Source: Nitrobacter sp. NHB1 (GTDB taxonomy: Bacteria > Pseudomonadota > Alphaproteobacteria > Rhizobiales > Xanthobacteraceae). Taken from it: DNA of 64,000 nucleotides. The stretch is from assembly GCF_036964665.1 (NCBI RefSeq), contig NZ_JBAMDA010000001.1:3138001-3202000 (forward strand), written 5' to 3'. Position numbers and translations under genes: made by a program. Below are positions 43,808-54,088 of this stretch, piece by piece; position 1 is the first letter of the stretch; each line of letters opens with the position of its first letter. The notes beneath the pieces are model-generated. The model searched no databases. It saw only the letters and a program-made list of their open reading frames with translations, and was not told the origin of the DNA.

Positions 43808-43950
43808 GACCTACCACATATCAAATCTGAGCATATTGATGGTGCAGTCTGCCCGGAATTGGATGGCAGATAATGCGTCCAGATGTCTCGGCGGCGCGTG
43901 ACTTCGGCGCGTCTTTGATCAATGACAAATGGGTGCGCGTGCCGTTGTGG
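43808..43950 (-). pseudogene. Right end and transposase tail of an IS A relative
   Basis: On the minus strand [20 protein letters not shown] and GRIICHPIPGRLHHQYAQI-stop match the IS A transposase tail, followed by a decayed right end. It begins at ACAACGGCACGCGC, the position where the recombinase element sits in IS A. It is joined head-on to a left-end fragment. Confidence 0.78.
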
Positions 43951-44075
43951 TCCCTGTCGCAAATCCCATCCGGGCGGTTATTGTGCAAACTGATCTTTGG
44001 GACGGTGATTGATCTGCTACGGTCGCGCGCCACGCTTAAGGCAGAGCGTTTAGGTGTGCCCGCGCAGGCAAGCGA
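43951..44075 (+). repeat. Left end of an IS A relative
   Basis: TCCCTGTCGCAAATCCCATC, then CTGATCTTTGGGACGGTGAT and GATCTGCTACGGTCGCGCGC match the IS A left end and transposase start (LIFGTVIDLLRSRATLKAE). It points rightward, opposite to the tail fragment it abuts. Confidence 0.75.
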
Positions 44076-44232
44076 TGCTAGCACCGTCGCCGCTGCCGGA
44101 TCAATTTCGCCGCAATAGGCACCCCTGCAGCGGATCAATGCCGCGCGGGCAGGGCGGTAGCTCCGGCCGCGCCAATCGTCCCCACGTGCCGTTTCTGGCG
44201 CGTTGCGCCGCTGTAAAATCTTCCGTGCTTCC

Positions 44233-44343
44233 CTATATCCGATAGAGTTCCACGCGAACGGTCATCCCGTCGCGTTTGATCTCCGCAGAAAGCGGTGAAG
44301 AGTCAACATCTGGATCGTCCGTTGGGTCATCGTCGGTTGGCAT
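44233..44343 (-). CDS. Small acidic protein, 36 aa
   Basis: This ORF reads MPTDDDPTDDPDVDSSPLSA and then EIKRDGMTVRVELYRI. The layout (acidic start, then a short strand with RDGxTVxVExYRI) matches the beginning of a longer Bradyrhizobium-type protein, so this is probably a truncated copy. No known function. Confidence 0.45.
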   Translation of the reverse strand: MPTDDDPTDDPDVDSSPLSAEIKRDGMTVRVELYRI

Positions 44344-44581
44344 GGCGCCAGTTTAGCCGGTGATTTGTAAGCGCAATTTCTCGTTTCGATTTGCGGGTGC
44401 AAACCCGCGATCGGAACTTTCAAAAACTGGCATATCTCAGACCGCCTCGTGGCGGTCCCGGTTATTGCCGTTTTCGTATTCTGGATCTGCTGAAAAGCGA
44501 TCGCATGAGCGTTACGGCAAACATTGCTTGCGCCCGCGGAGAAGAGTTTCATTATTGTCCATCCCTGAAAGGAGATACGAC

Positions 44582-44759
44582 ATGCGCTTTGTCTTTAGGG
44601 TAATAGCGGCTTGCACAATTCTGGCCGCGGCCTGTTCTTCCAGTTTAGCTGCGGATGCCAAGCCTCACCACGTCACAATCCAAGTGGACCAGAACGATCC
44701 GGCTATTATGAACATCGCGTTGAACAACGTCACCAATATCCTGGAAACATACAAGGAAA
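44582..44759 (+). pseudogene. DsrE-like periplasmic protein, truncated by an IS5-type element
   Basis: The gene starts MRFVFRVIAACTILAAACSS with a signal peptide, then HHVTIQVDQNDPAIMNIALN and NVTNILETYKES, the N-terminal part of a DsrE/DsrF-like family. At 44760 the IS5 element begins and the frame runs into it. The missing C-terminal half is not found beyond the IS, so sequence was deleted. CTGAAAGGAGATACGAC is a good ribosome site, showing the gene was once expressed. Confidence 0.75.
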
Positions 44760-45662
44760 GCCTGTTTGGAAATTGGGCTAGGCGGGGATTCCGGTATCGC
44801 AGCGAATATGATTCACACTTGGGATGTGGACACGTAAGCAGCGAAGCCGGATGGCCAGGATCGCCCGAAAGACCAAGCGATATCCGTCTGATCTGACGGA
44901 CGAGGAATGGGAACGGATCGCGCCGCTGATGCCGAAACCAGGACGCCGGGGCCGGCCGCGTGAAGTCGAATTTCGCGAAGTGATCAACGCGGTGCGCTAT
45001 CTCGTGCGCTCGGGCTGCGGCTGGCGGATGCTGCCAGTGCATTTCGGTCACTGGCGGACGGTTTATGGCTGGTTCCGCGAGTTGGCGCGGCGCTTCCTGT
45101 TCCAGACGATCCATGACGTCGAACTGATGCTCGATCGGGAACGGCAGGGGCGCGAAGCAAGCCCGTCGGCTGCGGTGATCGACAGCCAGTCGGTCAAAGC
45201 CCCGCATAGCGAGACGCGCGGCTATGACGCCGGCAAGAAAATCGTCGGTCGAAAGCGCCACATCGCGGTCGACACGGACGGGCGATTGCTGATGGTCAAT
45301 CTGACAACCGCCGACATCTCCGACAGTGCAGGCGCACAAGCGATCCTCGATGCGATCCGCAAACGCTGGCCGTGGGTGAAACATCTGTTCGCCGACGCCG
45401 CCTACGACCGACTGAAACTGATGGACAAAGCCGTCTATCTGCAGTTCGTACTCGAAATCATCCGACGCCGCGACGGGCAGAAGGGCTTCGAAGTCCTGCC
45501 GCGCCGCTGGGTGGTCGAACGAACTTTCGGCTGGATGATCCGCTGGCGCAGGCTCGTGCGTGATTACGAACGTCGCATCGATGTCTCAACCGCCATGATC
45601 CATGTCGCCATGGCCGGTGTCCTCATCCGCAGAAACGCTCATCCCTGATTTTCCAAACAGGC
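44760..45662 (+). mobile_element. Intact IS5-family element
   Basis: The 903-bp element has inverted ends GCCTGTTTGGAAA and TTTCCAAACAGGC and one complete transposase gene. It truncates the DsrE-like gene. Confidence 0.88.
44824..45648 (+). CDS. IS5-family transposase
   Basis: This 274-aa transposase is complete: SDLTDEEWERIAPLMPKPGR at the start, then the DDE residues in SAAVIDSQSVKAPH, HLFADAAYDRLKL and RRWVVERTFGWMIRWRRL. ATG 44851 (MARIARKTKR) is an alternative start. With intact ends it is probably an active element. It is the DU4096/IS427-like type with a single ORF. Confidence 0.92.
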   Translation: MWTRKQRSRMARIARKTKRYPSDLTDEEWERIAPLMPKPGRRGRPREVEFREVINAVRYLVRSGCGWRMLPVHFGHWRTVYGWFRELARRFLFQTIHDVELMLDRERQGREASPSAAVIDSQSVKAPHSETRGYDAGKKIVGRKRHIAVDTDGRLLMVNLTTADISDSAGAQAILDAIRKRWPWVKHLFADAAYDRLKLMDKAVYLQFVLEIIRRRDGQKGFEVLPRRWVVERTFGWMIRWRRLVRDYERRIDVSTAMIHVAMAGVLIRRNAHP

Positions 45663-45830
45663 TCTTAGGACCGGGCCAATAAACATCGACGATATTTAAC
45701 TTAGCGCGCCTCTAGCTTCACCGCAGGCTCCTTTGAATTCAATCAAACAAAATCAAACTCGACTGAAATAAAATCAAATGGCTAGAGACGGGGCAAGACT
45801 TAACGCTGGAGGAGCGATCCCAATGCGTCT

Positions 45831-46151
45831 CTATCTCCCTCTGAGCAGCATGATGACGGGACGCCCCTGACCGTCGCATACGGCGTGCAACTTCGAATTC
45901 AGGCCGCCCTTCGTACACCCGATACGACGGGGAACAGAGGAGGCTCCAGCGCACGAAGCGGTTATAGGTCTTGTGCGGGTCATACTCACGCGGCGCATCG
46001 CGCCAGCGCAGCCGTTCCTGATGACGAAGATGATGCCGCTGATCACCCGCCGGCCGTCAACCCTCGCAACCCCATGCGACAACGGAAAATAGGGTTCAAT
46101 CCGGCGCATCTGCGCCTCCGGCAGCAACAACAGATACCCATCGATCCGCAA
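45831..46151 (-). pseudogene. IS5-family transposase remnant
   Basis: The minus strand reads LLLLPEAQMRRIEPYFPLSH, then GVARVDGRRVISGIIFVIRN and later KGGLNSKLHAVCDGQGRPVI. These are the N-terminal and middle segments of another IS5 subgroup, brought together by internal deletions and frameshifts. It ends 4 bp before the lpxD stop. The gap 45663-45830 holds no gene. Confidence 0.7.
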
Positions 46152-46154
46152 CCA

Positions 46155-47195
46155 CTATTTCGGTGCGTTGTCGCTTCGATGGGATTTTGCGATTCGCCCT
46201 AAGGCTGTGGTCTGTCTGTGAAACTGCCGGATTGGTACAGCGGGCGCGCCGCCAACCGTGATAAGAGGCGGCACGTCGCGCATCACCCCGCTACACGCCG
46301 CGATGCGCGCGCCGGATCCAATCACGATATGATCCGCTATCGCTGCTTGTCCACCAATCATCACGCCGTCGCCAAGGTTAGCGCTGCCAGCAATTCCGAC
46401 CTGAGCCGCTATCACGCAGGAGAGACCGATTCTTGCGTTATGACCAATTTGCACCAAGTTATCGATCACGGTGCCCGCACCAATGACGGTGTCGCCAAGC
46501 CCGCCTCGGTCTATTGTCGTGTTGGCACCGATTTCGACATTGTCTCCGATAACGACGCGACCAAGTTGTGGTATGCGGATTGGTCCGCGCGGTCCTGGAG
46601 CAAATCCGAAACCGGCTGTGCCAATCCTTGCGCCAGCAAAGATTTCCACCCCATTGCCTATCAGCGCATGGCTGACCGAAGCGCCATCACCCACAATACA
46701 GCTATCGCCGAGTACGACGCCTTGCCCGATCACAGTATTGCAGCCGATCTGGCAGCGGGACCCCAATACAACGCCTGTACCTAAGACGGCGCTCGGCTCG
46801 ATTTGGCAGTCGGCGCCGACTATCGCGTTACCGCAAACCGCGACTCTCATCCTGACCACGCTGCCTCGCACTGCCTCAGGATAGAACAACCACGCTACAG
46901 AAGCGTAGTGTAGGCGCGCGGTCTCGGAAAATATCAAACCAACACCTAACCGGGGAAATTTTTCGCTCAAGTTTCGAGTGGTAAGCACCGCGCCGGCTGC
47001 TGTCGTTATGTAAGAGGAATAGTATCGAGGGTCTACAAACGGGCTGAGATGTGTGATTTCGGCATCTTCGAGCGTCGCCACATCCGTGATGATTAGATTG
47101 CCCTTTGCCGCATCTCCCAGATGCGCTCCGATACGCTCTGCAATCTCAGCGAGGGAGAAAGGTCCGGCGCGCTGGAAGAAACGGGCATCGGGCAT
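46155..47195 (-). CDS. lpxD: UDP-3-O-acylglucosamine N-acyltransferase
   Basis: This 346-aa LpxD adds the second 3-hydroxyacyl chain to UDP-acylglucosamine in lipid A synthesis. Start ATG 47195 ([20 protein letters not shown]) fits the usual N-terminus; the frame is open to 47258. The N-terminal uridine-binding domain is followed by a long left-handed beta-helix of hexapeptide repeats, with the catalytic His in [20 protein letters not shown]. It stands apart from the usual bamA-lpxD-fabZ-lpxA cluster, so it is probably a second, accessory copy. Many dense repeats are well preserved, so it looks functional. Confidence 0.88.
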   Translation of the reverse strand: MPDARFFQRAGPFSLAEIAERIGAHLGDAAKGNLIITDVATLEDAEITHLSPFVDPRYYSSYITTAAGAVLTTRNLSEKFPRLGVGLIFSETARLHYASVAWLFYPEAVRGSVVRMRVAVCGNAIVGADCQIEPSAVLGTGVVLGSRCQIGCNTVIGQGVVLGDSCIVGDGASVSHALIGNGVEIFAGARIGTAGFGFAPGPRGPIRIPQLGRVVIGDNVEIGANTTIDRGGLGDTVIGAGTVIDNLVQIGHNARIGLSCVIAAQVGIAGSANLGDGVMIGGQAAIADHIVIGSGARIAACSGVMRDVPPLITVGGAPAVPIRQFHRQTTALGRIAKSHRSDNAPK

Positions 47196-47415
47196 GTTGC
47201 GCGGTCCTTGTACGGCCCCAGCCTTGATAAGTTGACATAGTGTCATTGACGAGATCAAGGCTTAGAACCGCTGGGACGCGCGAACGTCGCCTCGAGGGCT
47301 TGATGAGTCTTTGAGAGCATTCTGCGGCGTGCTGCGAGATGACATTTAGCTAATGCAAAAAAGCGGACATTCCTATTTATTGCTATAGGGTTTGAACAAC
47401 CGGGGAGATCGTCGG

Positions 47416-48643
47416 GTGTGGTTTCTATCCAATCTCTTGAGGCGCTTTATCCGCCAAGGCACCCTACGAATCCGCGATGCCGGCGGCAAGGTCCATGTGT
47501 TTGGCAATCGATTGCCAGGACCCGATGTCTCCATCGGCCTGCACAATCGTAATTTGTACATGAAGTTGTTCATCAATCCGGAGCTCTACGCCGCCGAAGC
47601 CTATATGGATGGAACGCTGACGCTGGAGAACGACACGCAGATTTACGACTTCTTGCTTCTGTTCTCGGTCAATCGAACGGCGCTTTATTCGTACGGCTCA
47701 CAGAGACTGATGCGGCGGGTCTGGCGCGGCTTGCGGCGCTGGCATCAGGCCAACCCGATCGGGCTCGCGGCTGCGCATGCGCGCCATCACTACGACATCT
47801 CGACCGAACTTTATCGTCTGTTTCTCGACGATCAGATGCAATACTCCTGCGCCTATTCTCGCAATCTGGAGCATGACACGCTCGAACAGGCGCAACACAA
47901 CAAGCTGATCCACGCCACCACGAAATTGCAATTAAAGCCTGGAATGACGGTAGCGGAGATCGGCTCCGGCTGGCGCGCCTTTGCCATTCATCTGGCGCGT
48001 GAGACCGGCGCCCATGTCACTGCGGTCAACGTCTCGCCGGAGCAGATCAAGGCGGCGCGCGGCTATGCCGAAGCCGCCGGGGTTTCCGATCGTGTTAGTT
48101 TCGCGAGTTGGACTACCGCAATCTGACTGGACAATTCGACCGTGTGGTTTCGGTCGGCATGATGGAGCATGTCGGAATTGGACATTTCGATGAATATTTT
48201 CGCAAGATTCGCGAGCTGTTGAAGGCCGACGGCTATGCATTCATTCACTGCATCGGGCGCATGTCGCAGCCGGGCACAACCGGGCCGTTCATCCGCAAGT
48301 ACATTTTTCCGGGCGCCTATGTGCCGGCCCTGTCGGAAACGTTCGCCGCCACCGAACGTTGCGGACTATGGTGCGATGACGTTGAGGTTCTGCGATTGCA
48401 CTACCGCTACACTGTGAAGCACTGGCGAGAGCGCTTTACCAAAAATCGAGCCAAGGCAGCGGCGATCTACGCTGAGCGATTTTGCGGATGTGGGAATTCT
48501 ATCTAGCCGCCGTCGAACTGGAATTCTTGCATGGGTCGCACATGGTGTTTCAAATTCTGCTATCGATCAACCGTGGGGCGGTGCCGATCACCCGCGATTT
48601 TATGGTCGACGCCGAGCGTGCAGCCATGAAGACGGCCAGCTGA
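47416..48643 (+). pseudogene. cfa: Cyclopropane-fatty-acyl-phospholipid synthase, two frameshifts
   Basis: The gene begins at GTG 47416 and encodes the N-terminal part (ELYAAEAYMDGTLTLENDTQ), then HHYDISTELYRLFLDDQMQYS and the SAM site VAEIGSGWRAFAIHLARETG. Near 48103 one base is missing (after RVSF) and the sequence goes on in another frame with LDYRNLTGQFDRVVSVGMME and HVGIGHFDEYF. A second loss near 48493 precedes MWEFYLAAVELEFLHGSHMV to the stop at 48641-48643. Family length is nearly complete, so the decay is recent, or these are sequence errors. Confidence 0.85.
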
Positions 48644-48689
48644 GTCACGCTGATGCGAGAACCTTCGCGCCACCGCTACCGCTCTGCTT

Positions 48690-49032
48690 TGAACCTCACC
48701 CCCAATTGCCGAACGCCTTGAGCGGAATCCCGTGCGCCTAGCAATACTCTCGCTGATATTATCTGCCTGCGGCTTGGCTCCGACAATGGCGATCCAATCG
48801 GAGCGCCTCGGCGACGAACTCAGGGCCGTTGTCTGAACGTATGTGCCCAGGGATGCCCCGCGAGACGCAGAGTGCTTCGATGACATCGGTCGGCTTGAGC
48901 TTCCGTGCGACACGGATGGCCAGGTCTCACGGGTGAACTCGTCGATGATGCACAACATCCGGAACGCCTTGCCATCGTGGGTGGGGTCAGCGACGAAGTC
49001 ATAGGACCAGACATGGTTGGGCCGCGCCGGCC
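48690..49032 (-). pseudogene. IS3-family OrfB remnant
   Basis: The minus strand contains RPARPNHVWSYDFVADPTHD, FRMLCIIDEFTRE and, in another frame, PGHIRSDNGPEFVAEALR. These are the first two Asp regions of an IS3 DDE domain. Frameshifts and loss of both ends make it a relic. Confidence 0.75.
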
Positions 49033-49035
49033 GCA

Positions 49036-49120
49036 GACGCCAGCTGGACGCATTATCTGCCATCCGATCCAGGGCGGACTGCATCATCAATATACCCGGA
49101 TTTGATTTGCGATAAGGACA
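49036..49120 (+). repeat. Right end of an IS A relative
   Basis: The plus strand gives AGRIICHPIQGGLHHQYTRI-stop and then the right end TTTGATTTGCGATAAGGACA, matching the end of IS A at 43270-43338. It is a solo right end. Confidence 0.75.
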
Positions 49121-49330
49121 CCCGGCCGCCGCAGAGCGTTTCTCGATTGATGGCCCGCCGTGGCGTATATGTCGGAAGTCGAGACATGGTGATAGCTTCC
49201 GGGCGGCGATATCGTATGAATGAAGCGGCTACGGAGCGCCAATTGACCGCAAACGGGGAGTAGCATTCCTTGTGTGTGCCGAAAACCTCATCCGAGTTGA
49301 TGATGTGACGGAATCGCCTAGGCTGGTGGA

Positions 49331-49862
49331 ATGATCGGGCTGCTCTGTTTCTCTCTGGCTGTCCTGGCCTCGCCATTCAAGTCGAATTTGCGACTTGAGG
49401 CTGAGAATGCTGTGCTGCTACATCAGTTGATTGTTTTGCGGCGCAAGCTGCGTGGCCGTGTTCGACTCGCAAACAGCGATCGCTGGTTCTTTGTCCAGCT
49501 GTATCGCTGGTTTCCGTCGATTCTGCAGGTTCTCACGATTATCCGGCCCGAGACGCTGGTGCGTTGGCATCGGGCTGGCTTTCGCCGCTATTGGCGCTGG
49601 AAGTCACGATCTTTGGGAGGGCGACCTCAGATCGAGACGGAGCTGCGCGCGCTGATCTGGCAGATGAGCATCGAAAATCCGCTTTGGGGCGCTTGCGCGC
49701 CATGGGCATCCGGGACAAGCCCACCGCACCAGCTTCACCCTGGCAGAATGGCTTTGCCGAACGGCTGATCGGATCGATCCGGCGTGAGTGTGTGGACCAC
49801 ATCATTATCCTGGGTGAGGTGCATCTGCGTCGAGTCCTGCAATCCTACGCCGACTATTACAA
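49331..49862 (+). pseudogene. rve-type transposase of IS B, 5' part
   Basis: The gene encodes AENAVLLHQLIVLRRKLRGR, then RPETLVRWHRAGFRRYWRWK and IWQMSIENPLWGA. A large internal deletion near 49693 removes most of the catalytic core and shifts the frame. It resumes with MGIRDKPTAPASPWQNGFAE and RRECVDHIIILGEVHLRRVL, QSYADYYN, and stops at the recombinase element. The rest (SVRTHRSLNKDAP...) is at 52521-52644. Confidence 0.85.
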
Positions 49863-49886
49863 TCCTGTTTCATAACACACATCTGT

Positions 49887-51959
49887 CTATGTGATTGGAG
49901 AGAAGAGGCTTTGCTGATCTGGATGCGATCCCGTGGGGTGATTTGGGTTTTGCCTCGCGCGACGAACGAGGCGCTGAGCCGCCGGTTCGCTGAGCGTTGA
50001 TCGGCTGAAGATCCAAGGACCATCCGGCAGAGGATGACCCGCCTCGATCTCGCCCGCTGCGGCGGCGAGCCTAAGCGTCTTCGGTGCAATGCCGAGCAAA
50101 CCCGCCGCCTTGTTCAGATTAAGCCATGGCTCGTTCCCATCCGGCGCCGGCCGAAAGACCGGGATCTTATGATGCGACCTGAGCGCGGTGACCCGCTCCC
50201 GTATCCAGCGATTGCCGTGGCCGGTCACCAGGCCGTTCCGGTTGAGAATGCCGGCGATCAGATCATCATTGGCGATGAGAACCAGTTGGCGGACGGCGGC
50301 CAGCATGTCGGCGGAGATGCTATTGCGCTGTCCGCGGCGGCGCCTCGGCAGGCGCAGTTCGGTATGAACGCCGCCCATCCAATGGGTCAGGAGAACGATC
50401 TCTGACGCTTCGTCATCGATATCGGCGACCACCTCGTGGATGACGGTGCGCACGATTCGCTTCTTGAGCCTCGCGTCGGTCGACGGCGCCGACCAGACCG
50501 CCTTGAGATCAGCGGCCAGCGCGGCGAGGTGGACTGGCGCCCGTGATGGTGCCGATGTCGCGGCATCATGCGCGGCAATCCTGATCTCGATCTCGCCGAC
50601 ACGTGTGAGCGCGCCGTTCCATCGCAACTCCAGTTCCGCCGCGATCAGGCGGTTCTGCGGATCGACGGCATCGTACTGCCGGAATGCCCGATCGGCGCTG
50701 TAGCGCGCCGCCTCGAGGTCGCGCACCAGCGCCTCACGAACCTGATCGCGGCGGTTGGCCGCTTGTGCTTCGGCCTCGACGGCCGTAGCTATCGCTCCCG
50801 GTTCGACAACCCGCAGAAGAGCTTCCTCGATGGCGTCGTCGACACGCAATCCTCCGAATGCGATGCAGCGTGGCTCGCCATTGTCGAGCGAACCCCGCCA
50901 ACAGGAATAGCGCGGAATGTTATGCTTGGCGCCGGTGTAGCGAATCGTCAGCTTGCGTCCACAACGCCGGCAGCGGACAAGGCCGGCGAGCAAAGCGTCG
51001 CCGTGCTTCGGCGCTCCGTGATGTCGGCCTGTGGGCATGTTGTCGCGCACCATCTTGCGGATCGCCTCCGACCGCTCCCAGCTGACGTAACCCACATGGA
51101 CGCCTGGGATCAGCGCCAGCCATTCGGCTCGCGCCTTACGACGGCGGCTGGGTCGGATCACGCCTGCTGCGTCATATCCTGTCGCGACACGACTCTTACC
51201 ATAGGCGTAGGCGCCGCCGTAGATCGGGTTCTCGATCATCCGGTGGATGGTCGCATAATTGGGCCTGCGCCAGACCACGTCACCGTTGTTGCGCTTGGCG
51301 GGCAAGTCCAGCCCATGCTCGATGAACCAGAGCAGGGCTTGCCGGACACTGCCGAGCTCGGCGACCTTGTCGAAGACCAGAATGACGGCTTCCTGGACAC
51401 GGCGATCGGGATCCTTCTCGAGCCTGTCGCCGACCTTCACAAAGCCGACCGGGGCCGCGACGATGAGTTCGCCGCGCCGGGCCTTCTCATAGCGGGCCGA
51501 CAGGGAACGCTGGCGCAGAAGATCGAGCTCATACTCGTTGAGGCTGCCCTTCAATCCCAGCAACAGCCGGTCGTTGCCCTGACGCGGCGCATAGACCATC
51601 TCCTGATCGATCAGCACGGTATCGACGACGCGGCACATCTCGATCAGCTGCTGCCAGTCGCGGCTGTTGCGGGCGAAACGCGAGACTTCCCGCGCCGCGA
51701 CCGCACCGACCTTGCCCAGGCAGACCTCGGCCACCATTCGATCAAAGCCGGCGCGCGCGACGCCGCCCGCCGCCGAGCGCCCGAGATCGTCATCGACCGT
51801 TTCGATGCGAGACCAGCCCAGCGCCGTCAGACGATCGCGCATCGCATATTGCAAGGCGCTGCTCTCGCGATTGTGGAGAACCTGATGGGCGGAGGACTGC
51901 CGGACATACAGGATCGCCTTGCGCTCCAGATGGTGCGGCCTGATCTTCTCAGACATCAT
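49887..51959 (-). CDS. Large serine recombinase of the element, copy 2
   Basis: This 690-aa protein is identical in translation to the copy at 40566-42638 except Glu for Lys near the C-terminus (STLSEPAAQ versus STLSKPAAQ). All catalytic and zinc-ribbon residues are kept, so both copies could be active. Confidence 0.93.
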   Translation of the reverse strand: MMSEKIRPHHLERKAILYVRQSSAHQVLHNRESSALQYAMRDRLTALGWSRIETVDDDLGRSAAGGVARAGFDRMVAEVCLGKVGAVAAREVSRFARNSRDWQQLIEMCRVVDTVLIDQEMVYAPRQGNDRLLLGLKGSLNEYELDLLRQRSLSARYEKARRGELIVAAPVGFVKVGDRLEKDPDRRVQEAVILVFDKVAELGSVRQALLWFIEHGLDLPAKRNNGDVVWRRPNYATIHRMIENPIYGGAYAYGKSRVATGYDAAGVIRPSRRRKARAEWLALIPGVHVGYVSWERSEAIRKMVRDNMPTGRHHGAPKHGDALLAGLVRCRRCGRKLTIRYTGAKHNIPRYSCWRGSLDNGEPRCIAFGGLRVDDAIEEALLRVVEPGAIATAVEAEAQAANRRDQVREALVRDLEAARYSADRAFRQYDAVDPQNRLIAAELELRWNGALTRVGEIEIRIAAHDAATSAPSRAPVHLAALAADLKAVWSAPSTDARLKKRIVRTVIHEVVADIDDEASEIVLLTHWMGGVHTELRLPRRRRGQRNSISADMLAAVRQLVLIANDDLIAGILNRNGLVTGHGNRWIRERVTALRSHHKIPVFRPAPDGNEPWLNLNKAAGLLGIAPKTLRLAAAAGEIEAGHPLPDGPWIFSRSTLSEPAAQRLVRRARQNPNHPTGSHPDQQSLFSPIT

Positions 51960-52173
51960 GACGCATCTCCTCCCGTTCCCGAACGAGGTCGCCGTCGGCG
52001 TGGCCGAAGATCAGGCGGACCAGCAGCTTCGTCAGCGTATGGCGCGTCTCGGCGGGCAACGCCTGCCATTGCGGCGTCTGCGCCGCGGCGTAGGGCGGGT
52101 CGCAGAACAGATCGAACTGACGTGCATTGCTGTGAGGATGGCGATGAGCGGTAGGCGGGCGTGGCATGGACAT
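51949..52173 (-). CDS. Small accessory protein of the element, copy 2
   Basis: Identical in translation to the 74-aa protein of copy 1. It overlaps the recombinase start by 11 bp. Confidence 0.75.
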   Translation of the reverse strand: MSMPRPPTAHRHPHSNARQFDLFCDPPYAAAQTPQWQALPAETRHTLTKLLVRLIFGHADGDLVREREEMRHDV

Positions 52174-52520
52174 CTCCCCGATTCGTGTCGTGAGAGCCCA
52201 ATGCTGCGCTTGAATCCCGCAATTGCGATGGTGCGCCCGAAACGGACGTCACATCCTGCAGCAGCGTTGCCAAGGCGGTCAGCACCGCAATGTCAACATA
52301 GGGTGCGGCGCCGACACACCAGGCCGCCCGATCGAACATCCACGCCGGAATCTCCAGCCATCGCGCGGATGCCCGACCAATGAGGCTGCACCGGAAAACT
52401 TCTCCGCCAGCCTTCTCGATGACCTCATGAATATGGACCAGGCATCCGGCCCATGGATGCCACGGATAAAGAAGCTCGCGCTCCTCGGTCCCGTGGGCGT
52501 TCTGTCGTCGTGTTGTACAA
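51956..52520 (-). CDS. DUF5372-like gene of the element, copy 2, lacking its own start
   Basis: Same frame as in copy 1. In this insertion the flanking DNA gives a different N-terminal context; the longest start inside the frame is an internal Met (52339, MFDRAAW). That fits the view that the inserted gene has no proper start of its own. Confidence 0.6.
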
Positions 52521-52644
52521 TAGCGTCAGAACCCATCGATCCCTGAACAAGGATGCCCCGGTTTCTCGCCCGGTTCAGCGAACCGGTGTGATCAGGTCAC
52601 GCGCCATTCTGGGCGGACTTCATCACCGCTACGCCCGTGTTTAA
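52521..52644 (+). pseudogene. rve-type transposase of IS B, 3' part
   Basis: It begins after the TACAA core with SVRTHRSLNKDAPVSRPVQR and continues TGVIRSRAILGGLHHRYARV, stop. The right end of IS B follows. Confidence 0.85.
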
Positions 52645-52660
52645 GTTTTCGGTACACACA

Positions 52661-52767
52661 GGGGTCACGATAGGCGCCGATGTTGACCTCACCCCGGCCC
52701 GGATTATGTCAACTACGACAAGGAATTGTGGCCGATAGTTCACGGTGCCAAGTTCGGCGCCGGTTAA
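52661..52767. repeat. Dispersed IS-end-like repeat, copy 2
   Basis: GGGGTCACGATAGGCGCC, then TTATGTCAACTACGACAAGG and CCAAGTTCGGCGCCGGTTAA. This is about 90% like the copy at 37117-37208, and its start resembles half of the palindrome at 12064-12102. It abuts the right end of IS B on one side and an IS3 OrfB fragment on the other. Confidence 0.6.
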
Positions 52768-53301
<534 letters not shown>

Positions 53302-53339
53302 CTCAAACCAAACGGCCTCCGGCAAACCCGGGACGGTTC

Positions 53340-53527
53340 ACCGAAACCATTGCTGTGAAGTATTGGGGTAACCTGAATCTCAGCCAGCTTCGGGATACAT
53401 ATCGGGATACATATTATCCCTACTGCTTATTCCTACTGCGAGATGCCAAGGCCAACCTTGAATACATTCATGTCGGCGCCATCGATGGGCAAGTTTTATA
53501 ACGCCAACATCAAGGGTTCGGGAAAGG
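53340..53527. other. Short gap with a 12-bp tandem repeat
   Basis: At 53393-53418 GGGATACATATC is followed directly by GGGATACATATT and then ATCCC. No gene is seen in the 190 bp around it. Confidence 0.4.
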
Positions 53528-53803
53528 ATGGGCCGTACGACTGTAGAACCCATCGGAAGCCGAGCTACTGACGTCAACAGGGTCCTTTCCGAGTGGCGGC
53601 CGGAAGCCATTCGGCGGCTCGTGGACATCGGGCTGAAGGCCAAGGGGCAAACGAGTTGGGCGATATGGGCACGGCGCCCGTCGTTTGGCCGTCGCGTCCC
53701 GTCAGCGAAAGTCGGTGCTGCGCAGGATGAGACCGGGCGGCTTGCCCTCGAATTCGGAGTTCTGGAACTTGCGGATCGCGCAATCCTCGATCCGGTCGCG
53801 TAA
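53528..53803 (+). CDS. Possible small protein, 3' part doubtful
   Basis: The first 45 codons read TDVNRVLSEWRPEAIRRLVD and IGLKAKGQ, a helical segment resembling small proteins of this group. The rest lies antisense to the DUF1488 gene and is not convincing. It may be a gene that lost its stop. Confidence 0.3.
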   Translation: MGRTTVEPIGSRATDVNRVLSEWRPEAIRRLVDIGLKAKGQTSWAIWARRPSFGRRVPSAKVGAAQDETGRLALEFGVLELADRAILDPVA

Positions 53804-53977
53804 TCGCTCGAACTGCGCCGCGCGCTGGGCAGGCGCGATGCGCCCGGATTTTCCCAGGCTGTCCAGCGCGTCGGTGCTGATGGCGCAGGGGATTTCCACC
53901 TTGTCGTTCATCATCGAGAACAGCACGACCATGCGGTCGAATTCGAAGCCGCGAAAGGCTCCGCGTGTCAGCGTCAT
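53702..53977 (-). CDS. DUF1488 protein
   Basis: This 91-aa protein has family features along its length: TRGAFRGFEFDRMVVLFSMM, DKVEIPCAISTDALDSL, PAQRAAQFERLRDRIED and GKPPGLILRSTDFR at the C-terminus. DUF1488 proteins are small, strand-rich and of unknown function, common in Rhizobiales. AAGGAAACAATG gives a good ribosome site. Confidence 0.85.
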   Translation of the reverse strand: MTLTRGAFRGFEFDRMVVLFSMMNDKVEIPCAISTDALDSLGKSGRIAPAQRAAQFERLRDRIEDCAIRKFQNSEFEGKPPGLILRSTDFR

Positions 53978-54088
53978 GACATTGTTTCCTTCCCTGTAGC
54001 GAGCGCACCAGATATCCGGCGCTCGATTTCACGTTCATCGAGCCGCTGCGGAGCAGTCCGCGTCCGACCCAGGCGAACCTGTTCGCCC

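Larger units (their letters stand above)
49863..52520 (-). mobile_element. Serine-recombinase element, copy 2 (2658 bp)
   Basis: It has the same length, ends and TACAA borders (49858-49862 and 52516-52520) as copy 1, displaced by exactly 9321 bp. Removing it restores [11 protein letters not shown] of the IS B transposase, the same codon position as in IS A. The difference I see is T at 40667 versus C at 49988, giving Lys versus Glu in the recombinase. This implies a recent move between two ISs in the same genome. Confidence 0.9.
49271..52660 (+). mobile_element. Second rve-type IS (IS B), interrupted by a serine-recombinase element
   Basis: The ends TGTGTGTGCCGAAAAC (49271-49286) and GTTTTCGGTACACACA (52645-52660) are inverted repeats with one mismatch. 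The ends and coding sequence differ from those of IS A, so this is a different IS of the same broad class. Its transposase has an internal deletion and is split by copy 2 of the recombinase element. Confidence 0.85.

Noticed and set aside
44262-44552. 96-aa minus-strand ORF
   Set aside because: Its frame overlaps a better 36-aa ORF and lacks family features or a ribosome site.
53391-53420. CRISPR-like direct repeats
   Set aside because: Two adjacent 12-bp units without spacers; no CRISPR array or cas gene is seen in the window.
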